Positions 37,400 to 46,378 of a DNA stretch of 64,000 nucleotides are shown here, in pieces (position 1 is the stretch's first letter; each line of letters begins with the position of its first letter). The translations under genes were made by a program, and so were the position numbers. This DNA is from Reinekea forsetii (GTDB lineage Bacteria; Pseudomonadota; Gammaproteobacteria; Pseudomonadales; Natronospirillaceae): contig NZ_CP011797.1 of assembly GCF_002795845.1 (NCBI RefSeq), positions 2,704,001-2,768,000 on the forward strand, in the 5' to 3' direction. The notes beneath the pieces were generated by a model. It saw only the letters and a list, made by a program, of their open reading frames with translations, was not told the DNA's origin and did not search any database.

Positions 37400-37435
37400 A
37401 AAAGTTCAACCGGCTACGGTTGAACTTTTTTGGTT
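37400..37435 (+). terminator. Attenuator hairpin between dctP and dctQ (GntR regulon)
   Basis: AAAAGTTCAACCG (37400-37412) pairs perfectly with CGGTTGAACTTTT (37417-37429) around a four-base loop, followed by more T residues. As in the first TRAP operon, it sits between receptor and permease genes. Confidence 0.88.
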
Positions 37436-37458
37436 TTTTAAAAAAAGATGGGTTTCTT

Positions 37459-37965
37459 ATGAGAATCGCCTTAAAAATATATAAAGGTTTTATTGACCTA
37501 ATGGCCATAACCTCTGGCCTAATGCTGGTTTGGCTTATGGTCGGTATTGTACTGTCGGTACTCATAAGAAACCTGGGAGGCCAACCATCTGCCTGGTTTT
37601 TTGTCTCTACAGAGTATTCCCTCTTTTATCTAACCCTATTGGGTGCGCCTTGGTTAGTCCGAGAACAGGGCCATGTTCACATTGAATTATTGACGGCCAT
37701 GATGCCGCCGAAAATATTGTCGATCCACAGTCGCTTAGTCGCTCTAGGCTGCGTAATTATATGCCTGGTGTTGGCTTGGAAAGGTTTTGACCTGGTGCAA
37801 ACCAATATTTCACGCAGCGATTATGATGTCCGAGCTTTTTTTGTACCGAAATGGATTTTGACCATTGTCTTTCCCATTACCTTCTTGGCAATGGCGACTG
37901 AGTTCTCCAAATTTGTTTTTGGCGAAAATATCATGCATGTTGGTGAAGCGGGAGTGCATGAATAA
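37459..37965 (+). CDS. TRAP transporter small permease (DctQ family)
   Basis: A 168-residue four-helix membrane protein of the DctQ family, with VLIRNLGG...WFFVSTEYSLFYLTLLGAPWL and the REQGHVHIE loop conserved. I chose ATG 37459 over an in-frame TTG at 37420, because the TTG lies inside the attenuator hairpin and the extra residues are low complexity. Its stop overlaps the dctM start as TAATG. Confidence 0.92.
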   Translation: MRIALKIYKGFIDLMAITSGLMLVWLMVGIVLSVLIRNLGGQPSAWFFVSTEYSLFYLTLLGAPWLVREQGHVHIELLTAMMPPKILSIHSRLVALGCVIICLVLAWKGFDLVQTNISRSDYDVRAFFVPKWILTIVFPITFLAMATEFSKFVFGENIMHVGEAGVHE

Positions 37966-39278
37966 TGGAATGGTATCTTGCACTGACATTCTTACTGTCG
38001 ATGATAATTTTCTTTATGGGCGCAGGCATGCCCATTGCGTTTGCATTTTTAGGGGCCAACGTTATTGGCTCCTGGTATTTCATGGGCGGCGAAAACGGTG
38101 TCACACAGCTGCTTAATAATGGCTTTGGTGGTCTGTCTAAGTTCAGCCTAGTCCCTATTCCGCTCTTTCTGTTAATGGGCGAATTATTTTTCCAAACGGG
38201 TCTGGGCATGAAGATGTTCAATGCCATTGACCGCCTAATGGGCAAGGTACCGGGGCGCCTGTCCTATGTGACCGTTGTTGGCGGCACCGCATTTTCGACA
38301 CTGAGCGGTTCGTCCATGGGCTCTACGGCCTTAATGGGGTCATTGTTAGTGCCGGAGATGGAGCGGCGCGGCTATAAGAAACACATGTCGATTGGCCCAA
38401 TATTGGGCACCGGAGGGCTCGCAATCATCATTCCGCCGTCGGCCTTGGCGGTACTGCTGGGGACCTTGGCACAGGTCGATATTGCTAAACTGTTGATTGC
38501 CGGCATAATCCCTGGCCTCATATTGGCCAGCTTTTACGTACTAACCATTTTCATTCACACCAAACTGGATCCCGATGCCGCCCCCGCCTATGAGGTTGCG
38601 GCCATCTCTTTGTTAGGCAAACTAAAACTGATTACTACGGATGTCATTCCGATGATTAGCGTGATGGTTATAATTGTAATCATGATGCTAACCGGTTTCG
38701 CAACGCCATCGGAGTCTGCAGCCTTTGGCGCCCTGGGTGTGGTCATACTGGGTTTCATCTACCGCTGCATGACTTGGCAGGCCTTCAAACAATCTATAAT
38801 TGGTGCCCTGAAGGTTACCCTTATGGCTTATTTGATCGTCTTTGGTTCGGCAACCTTTAGTCAGTTACTGGCCTTCTCCGGCGCGTCAAGCGGACTGATT
38901 TATTGGGCGACCAGTTTCGATCTAACCCCCATTTTCATGCTCTTGGCCATGTTCGGCGTGCTGTTGTTGTTAGGCACCTTTATGGAGCAAATTTCCATAA
39001 TGATGTTAACCGTACCGTTCTTCTTTCCATTAGCGGAGACGCTCGGTTTCGACCTGGTTTGGTTTGGCATCATAATGCTATTAGCGTTGGAGATTGGTTT
39101 TACCACACCGCCCTTCGGCCTATTGTTGTTTGTTATGAAAGGTGTCGCACCACCGGGTACCACGATGGGCGAAATTTACTCAGCAGCCATGCCATTCATT
39201 TTCTGCTCGCTATTCTTGGTATTGCTGATGATCATCTTCCCCAGTATCGCACTTTGGCTACCCAGCTTTATGAACTAA
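37965..39278 (+). CDS. TRAP transporter large permease (DctM family)
   Basis: A 437-residue polytopic membrane subunit with the DctM motifs GAGMPIAFAFLGANVIG, STLSGSSMGSTALMGSL, GTGGLAIIIPPSALAVLLG and TFMEQISIMMLTVPFFFP. It completes the second TRAP importer and ends the plus-strand arm of the GntR regulon; no clear terminator was found after it. Confidence 0.94.
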   Translation: MEWYLALTFLLSMIIFFMGAGMPIAFAFLGANVIGSWYFMGGENGVTQLLNNGFGGLSKFSLVPIPLFLLMGELFFQTGLGMKMFNAIDRLMGKVPGRLSYVTVVGGTAFSTLSGSSMGSTALMGSLLVPEMERRGYKKHMSIGPILGTGGLAIIIPPSALAVLLGTLAQVDIAKLLIAGIIPGLILASFYVLTIFIHTKLDPDAAPAYEVAAISLLGKLKLITTDVIPMISVMVIIVIMMLTGFATPSESAAFGALGVVILGFIYRCMTWQAFKQSIIGALKVTLMAYLIVFGSATFSQLLAFSGASSGLIYWATSFDLTPIFMLLAMFGVLLLLGTFMEQISIMMLTVPFFFPLAETLGFDLVWFGIIMLLALEIGFTTPPFGLLLFVMKGVAPPGTTMGEIYSAAMPFIFCSLFLVLLMIIFPSIALWLPSFMN

Positions 39279-39439
39279 CGCATTGTTTGCTGTGCTAGCG
39301 CGCCGCCCGGCTGTCTGCGGGGTGCGATTTAAAATACCGTATCCTTGATATTCACCCTTGCGTGGCTACTCTACCGGCAAAACAGCCGTTTATGCTGCGG
39401 TTTCATATTATCGTATTCGTTGCAATCGGTGTTATTGAG

Positions 39440-39775
39440 TTAGGCATAGACTGGCTGGCCACGATACAGGCTTTTAAACTCCCTGTTGCCTTTGAAGCGC
39501 GGGTAAGACCTGCCAAGATATTCAACCAGCTCGATTGGGTCCTCTGCTTGCCTGGGCTCGACATTAAAAGTCGGATCCAAGCCGGCAAAGGCATAAAGCT
39601 TCGTCACGTTATGCTTGAAGGTTTGATCCTCGAGTAAATCGACATAATCTCCCAACAGGCCCAAAAATTCTGGATGTGCCAACTTCAGGCGCACCCCGAG
39701 CTGTTGCTGCACTGTTGCGATGCATTCCTTGGCCAGTTGCACCGCCTCTCTTTTCAGTACCCAGGAGCTCTCCAT
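39440..39775 (-). CDS. Hypothetical protein
   Basis: A 111-residue soluble, mixed-charge protein that I do not recognise. It has a helical N-terminal half (VLKREAVQLAKECIATVQQQLG) and a C-terminal tail rich in aromatic and basic residues (YLGRSYPRFKGNREF, YRGQPVYA). The second ATG (39775) is preferred because GGAGG within the first codons of the longer form sits seven bases upstream of it. Monocistronic, opposite to both neighbours. Confidence 0.6.
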   Translation of the reverse strand: MESSWVLKREAVQLAKECIATVQQQLGVRLKLAHPEFLGLLGDYVDLLEDQTFKHNVTKLYAFAGLDPTFNVEPRQAEDPIELVEYLGRSYPRFKGNREFKSLYRGQPVYA

Positions 39776-40118
39776 GCTTAAATCCTCCATGTTTGCACTT
39801 ACTTAATCAGCAAAGAGCCTGCCAAGATAAAGAACGGATTAAGACGCCAAGCGGATTAAAATATATTGATTACCTGTATACGCTAAGGCAACCAAAATAA
39901 TATACTTTTAGGATGATTTTCATCTTGTCTTTAGGGATGGATTTCAAAATGGATTGCATAGATAGGGTGCATCTGGCGTGCTGAAGGCTGTATATTGGCA
40001 CACCATCGAAGGTAGTTTGGATAAAGGCAGGCCAATTGGATCCGATTCAAGACGCCCCCTTGCTGAAAAAACTTCGGATCGATAAGCCTATTATACCTAG
40101 CATTATAGGGCCCTATTT
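39776..40118. other. Intergenic region
   Basis: About 340 bases between divergent genes. It is A/T rich around 39840-39910 and should contain both promoters. I see no other structure or gene in it. Confidence 0.4.
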
Positions 40119-40535
40119 ATGACTACAACTCTTAGCCTCGCGTTACTGGCCCTTGCCATCGGACTGTCACATGCTGACGATAATCCGGCCGTCGCGGCAA
40201 TGCAGGATTATTTGGATTTCGCCGACTACGGTGAGGGTTCTATATCAACGGAGCAGCTTGCGTCGATCGAATCGACCAATATTCTCTATATCGATACCAG
40301 AAACCCAGCACAATACGATTCCGGTCATATTCCAGGCGCACTCAATATTGAATGGCGTCTAATACTCGCTCGCCGTGCTGAAATACCAACTGATCGGCCT
40401 GTGGTGCTCTATTGCGACACCGGCCTGCTGTCTTCTAAAGCCCAGTTCTCATTAAAAATTGCCGGGCGTGACAATATCAAGGTGTTGTGGGGCGGCTATC
40501 TGATGTGGCTTGCAGGGCAGGATAGTGGCGATTAA
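40119..40535 (+). CDS. Rhodanese-like domain protein, probably exported
   Basis: A 138-residue protein with a short signal peptide (cleavage near SHA-DD, residue 20) and one rhodanese domain. The active-site loop CDTGLLSS starts at about Cys99, and the DTRNPAQYDSGHIPGALNI motif is typical. Single-domain periplasmic rhodaneses transfer sulfane sulfur or carry it; partner unknown. Stand-alone gene. Confidence 0.85.
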   Translation: MTTTLSLALLALAIGLSHADDNPAVAAMQDYLDFADYGEGSISTEQLASIESTNILYIDTRNPAQYDSGHIPGALNIEWRLILARRAEIPTDRPVVLYCDTGLLSSKAQFSLKIAGRDNIKVLWGGYLMWLAGQDSGD

Positions 40536-40752
40536 ATATGCAGAGCACACCCGTTTCCCGGCCTTAAGGATCGTTTATCCTCTGACCGGAGGCGATGGCA
40601 GACTTTAGCGGGCCGCCGATCCAGGATGATAAAATGGCCCCTATAGGTTTTAGCACCAGGCTCTCTTTTTAGTAATATAATATTTGTAGTCGGCCTTCAA
40701 ACCCTATCGGCTTGGCTAGGACCTCAACAAATACAGCAGTGGAGTATCGATT

Positions 40753-41952
40753 GTGCGCAAGATGGCAGATCTTATTCAAATATTAGGCCTCATCGTGCTT
40801 ACCGGCTGCAACGTTGCCGGCGAAGATGCCTCTGATGGTGTTCTCCTTAGCGAATCGGATACGACATCTGAGGTCAGCGTCGACAAGGTCAGCATAGACA
40901 ACGTCAGCTCCTATCAACTGCAGAAAACAACCTTGCATGTCGACCGGCGCGGTGGCATTAATGGTTCGCCCTGCAGTTGTTTTTATCATGCGATGGCCTA
41001 TGCCGATTTCGATGGCGATGGTGATGTGGATATCTTTCTATCCGGTGGCAATGGCACCGATCTGCCCAGCGCAGTGGAAATTCATCTCAACGATGGCGCC
41101 GGAAATTTCACCTTGGATAAAAGTTTAATTCACGGATCTGAGCCGGGTGTCATTCATCCACGCAAAGCTATTTTGGGCGACTATAACGGCGATGACCAAC
41201 TCGACATTCTAGTCGTTGGCCATGGCTATGACCAACCGCCCTTCCCTGGCGAGCGCCCACTGCTCTTTCTCACAACGGCCAATGGGCTTGAGTACAGCAC
41301 AAGTCTTGAAGCTTATAGCGGATTCTTTCATTCTGCCGCCTCAGCCGACATCGACAATGACGGCGACCTTGATATCCTCATCGGCGACACAAAAGTGCCG
41401 TTTATGTTGATCAATGACGGGCTTGGCGGCTTTACTCAGGACTTGGCCAGGTTGACTTCGGAACTCAACAACCAACAATTCTATACCTCTGAGCTGATCG
41501 ACATCGATCAGGATGGCTATATCGATCTCATAGCGGCCGGCCATGAGTTTGAAACTATGGCGACTGTTATCTATTGGGGCAGCGCTAGCGGTACCTACCT
41601 GGCCACCAACAAAACGTTGTTACCTGAGGTGGTAGGACAAGGTGTCATTCTCGATATCGATGCAGAGGATTTAGATGGCGATGGTCGGAGCGATATTGTC
41701 TTGACGCGCACAGGCGGCGGAAATGACAATTTCTATGTCGGATATTATCTCCAGCTCATTGAGAACAATGGTGACCGGCAGTTCAGCGATAGCACGAGCA
41801 ATATAGCTGAAAATAGTTCTACCGAGAATGGATGGATCGATTGGATTCGTATTCAAGACTATAACAATGACGGCTATTTAGACATTATTGAAGACAACAA
41901 CTCCCCTGCCTTGGTTTGGCTTAATAATGGCAATGGCGAATTTACGCGCTAA
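40753..41952 (+). CDS. FG-GAP/VCBS repeat lipoprotein
   Basis: A 399-residue predicted lipoprotein: signal peptide with lipobox LTGC (Cys at about residue 19), then a Thr/Ser/Asp-rich linker and a seven-bladed-propeller-like region with at least six calcium-loop motifs (DFDGDGDVD, DYNGDDQLD, DIDNDGDLD, DIDQDGYID, DLDGDGRSD, DYNNDGYLD). Such proteins act in adhesion or as surface scaffolds; the role here is unknown. The start is GTG 40753 with GGAG eight bases upstream. An inverted repeat TACGCGCT/AGCGCGTA spans its stop codon. Confidence 0.85.
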   Translation: MRKMADLIQILGLIVLTGCNVAGEDASDGVLLSESDTTSEVSVDKVSIDNVSSYQLQKTTLHVDRRGGINGSPCSCFYHAMAYADFDGDGDVDIFLSGGNGTDLPSAVEIHLNDGAGNFTLDKSLIHGSEPGVIHPRKAILGDYNGDDQLDILVVGHGYDQPPFPGERPLLFLTTANGLEYSTSLEAYSGFFHSAASADIDNDGDLDILIGDTKVPFMLINDGLGGFTQDLARLTSELNNQQFYTSELIDIDQDGYIDLIAAGHEFETMATVIYWGSASGTYLATNKTLLPEVVGQGVILDIDAEDLDGDGRSDIVLTRTGGGNDNFYVGYYLQLIENNGDRQFSDSTSNIAENSSTENGWIDWIRIQDYNNDGYLDIIEDNNSPALVWLNNGNGEFTR

Positions 41953-42025
41953 AAAAGCGCGTAGCAGACCAATCTAACCAGACTCATCTAACAGAGCCAA
42001 ACTAGCGCGTGGGCACCGGGCCGCC

Positions 42026-43210
42026 TTAGCAGTCCTGCCCAGCGGCCCAGGCACTCGACCAGGCCCATTGAAAGTTATAGCCCCCCAACCAGCCGGTCAC
42101 GTCCAATACCTCGCCAATAAAATAAAGCCCCGGTACCAGTTTACTGACCATGGTCTTGGATGAGATGTCGTGGGTATCAACGCCGCCGAGGGTGACCTCT
42201 GCGGTGCGGTAGCCTTCGGTTCCGCCCGGTACAAATTGCCAATGATTGAGCTGCTCAGACCAATAGAGCACATCGGCCTTGGACAACTCCGCCAGGGTCT
42301 TCTGGTGCGGCCACTGTTGGCAGAACAGCTCGGCCAGTCGTGCTGGCAGCAGCGCCGACAACCAGCTTTTAAACTGCTTCTTACCCTGTTCGTGCCGATC
42401 AGCGGCGAGCTGCTGGGCGACATCCATGCTCGGCAACCAGTCGATAGTCAACGCTTCACCTTCTTGCCAATAGTTGCTGATCTGCAACATGGCCGGGCCA
42501 CTCAAACCCCTGTGGGTGATCAGTAAGTCGAGTTCGAATTGGGTTCCCTCTAGCGCGCGCACGCGGGCACGGGTCGCCAGGCCGGACAAGGCCGACCAGA
42601 GAGGTTTATCTTTGGTGTTCCAGGTAAAGGGCACCAGCGAGGCCCGATGGCTCAAGAGCGTGTGACCAAACTGCTGTGCCAGCTTAAAACCGAAGTCAGA
42701 GGCACCCAAGGTGGGTATCGACAAGCCACCGCAGGCCACCACACAGGAGACCGCTGAAAATACCCCGGCCGTGGTGCTGATGGCAAAATGATCGTCAAGC
42801 TTGGCGACCGATAGGACACTGGTTTCCAAAAGCAGGTCGACGCCTTCTTGCGCCAGCTCGCTTAACAACATCTGTTGGATGTCTTTGGCACTGTGGTCGC
42901 AAAACAACTGACCGAGATCCTTCTCGTGGTATTCGATGCCGTGCAGATTAACCTTGGCAATAAAATCCCATTGGCTATATCGACTCAGCGCGCTGCGCGC
43001 AAAGTGCGGATTGTGCGATAAAAAATGCGCCGGTTGCACGTCCAGATTGGTGAAGTTACAGCGCCCGCCACCAGACATCAGGATTTTTTTACCGGCCTTA
43101 TTGGCATGATCGATCAATACCACTGAGCGGCCGCGCTTGGCCGCTTCGATAGCGCACATCATGCCGGCGGCACCAGCCCCTATTATCAGTACATCAACCC
43201 CGGTTGTCAT
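42026..43210 (-). CDS. NAD(P)/FAD-dependent oxidoreductase, HI0933/YhiN family
   Basis: A 394-residue flavoprotein of the widespread HI0933-like family: N-terminal dinucleotide motif IIGAGAAGMMCAIEAAKRG, KILMSGGGRCNFTN and the C-terminal GEVLDVTGWLGGYNFQWAW motif. The biochemical function is not established. It ends the rluB-side gene cluster on the minus strand, 30 bases downstream of rluB. Confidence 0.93.
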   Translation of the reverse strand: MTTGVDVLIIGAGAAGMMCAIEAAKRGRSVVLIDHANKAGKKILMSGGGRCNFTNLDVQPAHFLSHNPHFARSALSRYSQWDFIAKVNLHGIEYHEKDLGQLFCDHSAKDIQQMLLSELAQEGVDLLLETSVLSVAKLDDHFAISTTAGVFSAVSCVVACGGLSIPTLGASDFGFKLAQQFGHTLLSHRASLVPFTWNTKDKPLWSALSGLATRARVRALEGTQFELDLLITHRGLSGPAMLQISNYWQEGEALTIDWLPSMDVAQQLAADRHEQGKKQFKSWLSALLPARLAELFCQQWPHQKTLAELSKADVLYWSEQLNHWQFVPGGTEGYRTAEVTLGGVDTHDISSKTMVSKLVPGLYFIGEVLDVTGWLGGYNFQWAWSSAWAAGQDC

Positions 43211-43240
43211 ACAGGCCCTCAGTTGTCATATAGGCGATCC

Positions 43241-44074
43241 CTATTTGCGCTCATTGCCAACAGAGCGGCGGGTGCGTTGATTTTCCAGCTTACGGCGGTT
43301 TGGATCGGTCTTATCCCGCACCACCGACTTCCACGGCATGGAGGGTAACTCGACAATAGCGGCCAGTTGATCGATATCCTTTTTCGCCAATTCATTCCAA
43401 GTGCCGGCGCGCATGGACGAATCCATAAAGACTGAGCCATAGCGCACACGCTTCAGGCGAGACACCTGAAAACCTTGGCTTTCCCAGAGGCGGCGCACTT
43501 CACGGTTGCGGCCTTCGACTATCACCACGTGATACCACTGGTTCGAGCCTTTGCCATCGAAGTACTGCACGTCACTGAACTTGGCCATGCCGTCGTCCAG
43601 TTGGACACCGGCACACATGGCGTCGATATTTTCCTGCTTGACCTCACCGAGAATCCGCACCGCGTATTCGCGTTCGATCTGGCGCGATGGATGCATCAGC
43701 CGGTTGGCCAATTCGCCATCGTTGGTAAACAGCAATAGACCGGAAGTGTTGATGTCGAGCCGGCCCACAGCCACCCAACGTTCACCGGTCAGCTTGGGCA
43801 GTCGATCAAACACTGTTTGCCGCCCTTCTGGATCTTTCCGGGTACAGATTTCACCCTCGGGCTTGTTATAGATCAGCACGCGACGGACGGCCTTGGTATC
43901 AATTTTAACGGTTTTGCCGTCGACCTTTAATTCATCCGTGCGCTGGACCTTGTCGCCCAGCTTGGCGACTTCACCATTCACACTGACGCGCTTGTCTTCG
44001 ATAACTTTTTCCATCTCGCGGCGCGAACCGAGACCGGCTTTGGCCAATACTTTTTGAATTCGTTCTTCACTCAT
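43241..44074 (-). CDS. rluB: 23S rRNA pseudouridine(2605) synthase
   Basis: A 277-residue pseudouridine synthase: N-terminal S4 RNA-binding domain (RIQKVLAKAGLGSRREMEK), then the catalytic domain with the essential Asp in GRLDINTSGLLLFTNDG. It modifies helix 93 of 23S rRNA. ATG 44074 gives eight-base spacing from GAGGA. It overlaps the scpB 3' end, and the scpA-scpB-rluB order is conserved in gammaproteobacteria. Confidence 0.95.
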   Translation of the reverse strand: MSEERIQKVLAKAGLGSRREMEKVIEDKRVSVNGEVAKLGDKVQRTDELKVDGKTVKIDTKAVRRVLIYNKPEGEICTRKDPEGRQTVFDRLPKLTGERWVAVGRLDINTSGLLLFTNDGELANRLMHPSRQIEREYAVRILGEVKQENIDAMCAGVQLDDGMAKFSDVQYFDGKGSNQWYHVVIVEGRNREVRRLWESQGFQVSRLKRVRYGSVFMDSSMRAGTWNELAKKDIDQLAAIVELPSMPWKSVVRDKTDPNRRKLENQRTRRSVGNERK

Positions 44075-45386
44075 TGTCATTTTCCTCACGTTGCGAGTCG
44101 TTCTCACGAGCGTCCAGCAGCGCCTGTTGTTGGGCTAGCTTTTGTTGGATTGATTTCCACTGTTCTTCTTCAGACAGCGGCGGTTCGAGCTCCGCTACAA
44201 GCTCGTCTGCTGGAGCCGGCATGTCCACTGAATCCTGCGCTATTAGCGGGTCAGTGTCGGCCGGCTCTGGCGTGGTCGAGTCTGTATCGTCATAATCTAG
44301 CTGCAGATCAGGGTGTTCATGTTCTGCCTTTTGCTGCGCTAACGCCTGTTCGAAGTTGGCGTTAACCTTGTCCATCGCCTGCAACTCTTGGTCGAGCTGT
44401 TCGTCGATAAATTCATTGCCGGTTTTTCCACTGACGGCGCTGTCGCGTATCTTTTCGATCAGGCCGCTGAAGGATATTTCCGCTTGTTGCTTATCTTCGG
44501 ATGCGTTTTCGTCGTTATCGGCGGTCAGATGCAATTGCGGATTGAGTTCTTCCATATCGCGAATTTCACCCAGGCTCGGCATCTGGTCGAGCGTCATCAG
44601 GCTAAAGTAGTCGAGAAATTGCCGGGTGGTGGCGTACATGGCTGGGCGGCCGGGTACGTCTCGATGACCAACCACTCGCACCCATTCGCGCTCCAATAAG
44701 GTGCGAATAATATTCGAACTGACCGCCACGCCGCGCACATCTTCAATTTCACCGCGGGTAATGGGCTGCCGATAGGCAATCAGGGCGATGGTTTCCATTA
44801 GGGCGCGCGAATAGCGCTGCGGTTTTTCTTCCCACAAACGTGCCACCCAGGAAGCCGTATCGGTGGCGGTTTGGAATCGATAGCCACTGGCGACTTCCAC
44901 CAACAACAGGCCGCGGCCGCTATAGTGGGCAATCAACTCAGCCATCAATTGGCGCACGATACGGCCATGGGGGCGTTCGTGAGCTTCAAATAAGGCGCGC
45001 AAATGACTGGCCGACAGCGTGATACCGGAGGCAAACAACGCCGCCTCGAGAATGTTTTTGAGCCGCTCTGGTGAATGACCGCCATAGGGGTCGCCCTGGT
45101 CGCTATCGGCTATGTCCAGTTCCTCATCGATTGCGCCTGGGGCGTTATCACCCTGGCTGCTGGTCGGCTCTATGTCATCGTAAACCGCGGGGTCGGTATC
45201 CGTCTCAACATCGCCCTCGTTCGGCTCGGCATACTTGTCAACCAAGGCATCCAATGCCGTTTGGTTCTTACCTTGATGCTTTGCTTTGGGCTTGCGCGCG
45301 CTAACCTCCTGCTGACTACTGTCAATCTCGCTGCCATTTTCCGGTTCCGGTGTTAATGGATCGATGGGTTCGTCGGTTGGGTTCAT
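44067..45386 (-). CDS. scpB: Segregation and condensation protein B, with long acidic tails
   Basis: ScpB is the winged-helix partner of ScpA in the SMC condensin complex. The core (about residues 105-285, LKNILEAALFASG...RGVAVSSNIIRTLLEREWVRVVGHRDVPGRP) is standard. The protein is 439 residues, roughly twice the usual ~200: it carries a ~100-residue acidic, disordered N-terminal extension and a ~150-residue acidic C-terminal extension. The start ATG 45386 overlaps the scpA stop as ATGA. No frameshift is suspected, since the reading frame is continuous. Confidence 0.93.
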   Translation of the reverse strand: MNPTDEPIDPLTPEPENGSEIDSSQQEVSARKPKAKHQGKNQTALDALVDKYAEPNEGDVETDTDPAVYDDIEPTSSQGDNAPGAIDEELDIADSDQGDPYGGHSPERLKNILEAALFASGITLSASHLRALFEAHERPHGRIVRQLMAELIAHYSGRGLLLVEVASGYRFQTATDTASWVARLWEEKPQRYSRALMETIALIAYRQPITRGEIEDVRGVAVSSNIIRTLLEREWVRVVGHRDVPGRPAMYATTRQFLDYFSLMTLDQMPSLGEIRDMEELNPQLHLTADNDENASEDKQQAEISFSGLIEKIRDSAVSGKTGNEFIDEQLDQELQAMDKVNANFEQALAQQKAEHEHPDLQLDYDDTDSTTPEPADTDPLIAQDSVDMPAPADELVAELEPPLSEEEQWKSIQQKLAQQQALLDARENDSQREENDNE

Positions 45387-46363
45387 TCGCCTTTGGCCTT
45401 TACGTGAATAGGTGCGAACAATTCCGTCTGCACCAGGTCAATTAAGGATTCTTTGGCCAATTCCATAATGGCCAAAAACGTAACGATCACCCCCAAACGC
45501 CCTTCTTGGGCATTGAACAGGGTGATAAAGGGTACAAATGCCTTGCCTTGCAAGGTGGACAGAATATCGGCCATGCGCTGTCGGGTCGACAGCGTTTCGC
45601 GCTGCACCTCGTGCTCGCCAAACATCTCGGCACGGCTCATCACATCTTGAAAGGCGAGCAGGATTTCCCGTAGATCCACATCGGGGTGTAACTTAGGACG
45701 CTCGTAGTCGGGTCGCATTTCATCGGCGAGAAAAACATCCCGACCAACGCGCGGCAGTTCCGCAATATTTTCGGCGGCGCCTTTAAATTGTTCGTATTCT
45801 TGCAGTCGACGAATCAACTCCGCACGTGGGTCGCCCTCATCATCCAACTCTTCTTCTTTACTGCGTGGCAAGAGCATGCGGCTCTTTATTTCGGCCAGCA
45901 TTGCGGCCATAACCAAATACTCAGCGGCCAACTCCAGATGCATACCGTGCATCAGGTCAATATATTCCATGTATTGAGAGGTTATTTCGAACACATTGAC
46001 GTTGAGAATATCAAGGTTCTGTTTACGGATCAGATAGAGCAATAGATCGAGTGGCCCTTCAAAGGCATCGAGGAAAACTTCTAGAGCATCGGGTGGAATG
46101 TAGAGATCGATGGGGATCTGCATCATCGCCTGGCCATCGATTACGGCAAAGGGGATTTCCGTTTGTTCGGCCATGGCGCGCTGCCGCAGTTGGTTCAGTG
46201 CCTGCTCTTTGGCCGATAAACGCTTTGCCGGAATCGGGGCGTCGTCTTCCGTGAATAGGGCAATCGGTACCACCGCCTTATCGATGATGGGCTCGTCGGC
46301 ACTGGGTTGCGTCGGGCCTTTGGCCTCGGGCAGATGCTTCTGGTTGTGGTTAGGCTCGGTCAT
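45383..46363 (-). CDS. scpA: Segregation and condensation protein A
   Basis: A 326-residue kleisin bridging SMC heads. The family motif EGPLDLLLYLIRKQNLDILNVNVFEITSQYMEYI is intact, as is the C-terminal winged helix (VTFLAIMELAKESLIDLVQTELFAPI). It has a polar N-terminal extension of about 85 residues before the kleisin domain. Operon with yciO upstream (15-base gap) and scpB downstream (4-base overlap). Confidence 0.95.
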   Translation of the reverse strand: MTEPNHNQKHLPEAKGPTQPSADEPIIDKAVVPIALFTEDDAPIPAKRLSAKEQALNQLRQRAMAEQTEIPFAVIDGQAMMQIPIDLYIPPDALEVFLDAFEGPLDLLLYLIRKQNLDILNVNVFEITSQYMEYIDLMHGMHLELAAEYLVMAAMLAEIKSRMLLPRSKEEELDDEGDPRAELIRRLQEYEQFKGAAENIAELPRVGRDVFLADEMRPDYERPKLHPDVDLREILLAFQDVMSRAEMFGEHEVQRETLSTRQRMADILSTLQGKAFVPFITLFNAQEGRLGVIVTFLAIMELAKESLIDLVQTELFAPIHVKAKGE

Positions 46364-46378
46364 CTCGTCACCAACACG

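Noticed and set aside
41943-41963. Inverted repeat TACGCGCT/AGCGCGTA as terminator of the FG-GAP gene
   Set aside because: It spans the stop codon and is not followed by a T-run; may still pair, but function is unsupported.
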